Positions 63,858 to 64,000 of a stretch of DNA of 64,000 nt are shown here, one piece after another (position 1 is the stretch's first letter; each line of letters starts with the position of its first letter). A program made the position numbers and the translations under genes. Source of the stretch: CAYMUR01 sp964393615 (GTDB taxonomy: Bacteria; Planctomycetota; Planctomycetia; Pirellulales; Pirellulaceae); contig CAYMUR010000004.1 of the NCBI GenBank assembly GCA_964393615.1, positions 1 to 64,000 of the forward strand, written 5' to 3'. The notes under the pieces were generated by a model. The model was given only the letters and a program-made list of their open reading frames with translations. It was not told where the DNA came from and did not search any database.

Positions 63858-64000
63858 GAAGTTCCATTATTTGGATCTTGGTGTTTGGTTTTATACGAAA
63901 TAATTAGTTCTATTATGCTTACGGGTGATGTGGCCGGGGTTTCTCATAATTAATTGAGAAATTCTGGTACGCTTGTTAGCGTGACTCCGCGATACGGACG

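Noticed and set aside
63940..63961. Hairpin TTTCTCA/TGAGAAA near the right end
   Set aside because: A-T-rich, 7-bp stem with no U-tract; not a convincing terminator.

Overview
The window reads as chromosomal DNA of a planctomycete (Pirellulales-like). The evidence is a DUF1559 pseudopilin with a prepilin-type N-terminus, several PEP-CTERM proteins with dockerin-like Asp-rich repeats, an exported isoaspartyl methyltransferase, an ECF sigma factor with a very large anti-sigma protein, long spacers between genes, and many proteins with no recognisable family. Base composition is moderate (near 47% GC by eye), except for a visibly GC-richer block at about 59.4-62.5 kb. A run of 100 N at 14743-14842 marks a scaffold gap. 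I see no rRNA, CRISPR array, insertion sequence or phage gene. The only tRNA-like signal is an isolated 3' end near 1.0 kb.

Layout. 0-1 kb: a decayed minus-strand gene next to the orphan tRNA/tmRNA-like 3' end. 1.2-5 kb: an aldolase-like TIM-barrel protein, an SDR reductase and a FabF-type ketosynthase. 6-7.6 kb: a small Arg-rich protein, CsrA and a SenB-like selenosugar synthase. 7.6-9 kb: a spacer with broken membrane-protein reading frames. 9-12.1 kb: a VOC protein, then a ferredoxin / FAD oxidoreductase / MoaD-like set that looks like the accessory part of a tungsten aldehyde oxidoreductase without its catalytic subunit. 13.4-24.9 kb: BON protein, methyltransferase, gap, two PEP-CTERM proteins, DUF1559 protein, ROK kinase, a gluzincin-like lipoprotein, exported PCMT, a glycosyltransferase and a zinc-ribbon protein. 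25-33 kb: DinG-type helicase, ThiS-ThiG, Gfo/Idh/MocA oxidoreductase, and a SNF2 helicase with an unknown partner. 34-40.3 kb: a broken beta-propeller gene, then an adenylate-forming enzyme / aldehyde dehydrogenase / iron alcohol dehydrogenase operon and an intact beta-propeller lipoprotein. 40-51.5 kb: unknown proteins, a CDGSH protein, sigma/anti-sigma pair, Lgt with an inserted PDZ domain, PanC, a TPR/HExxH protein and a FolK-deoxynucleoside kinase fusion. 52-59 kb: LRR protein, small secreted protein, a sigma-54 activator with a degenerate receiver, and two unknown envelope proteins. 59.4-62.5 kb: GDSL esterase with PEP-CTERM and an FAD oxidoreductase. 63.5 kb: a Flp-pilin-like protein.

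The most interesting points are: (a) the three-gene acid-to-aldehyde-to-alcohol operon at 35.0-38.9 kb, whose first two genes resemble the EhpF/EhpG carboxylate-reduction pair; (b) aor-type electron-transfer genes without the tungsten subunit; (c) SenB without visible SenA or SelD partners; (d) the Lgt-PDZ and FolK-dNK architectures; and (e) short tandem duplications of unrelated sequence scattered through the spacers. All functional calls come from reading motifs; no database search was run.
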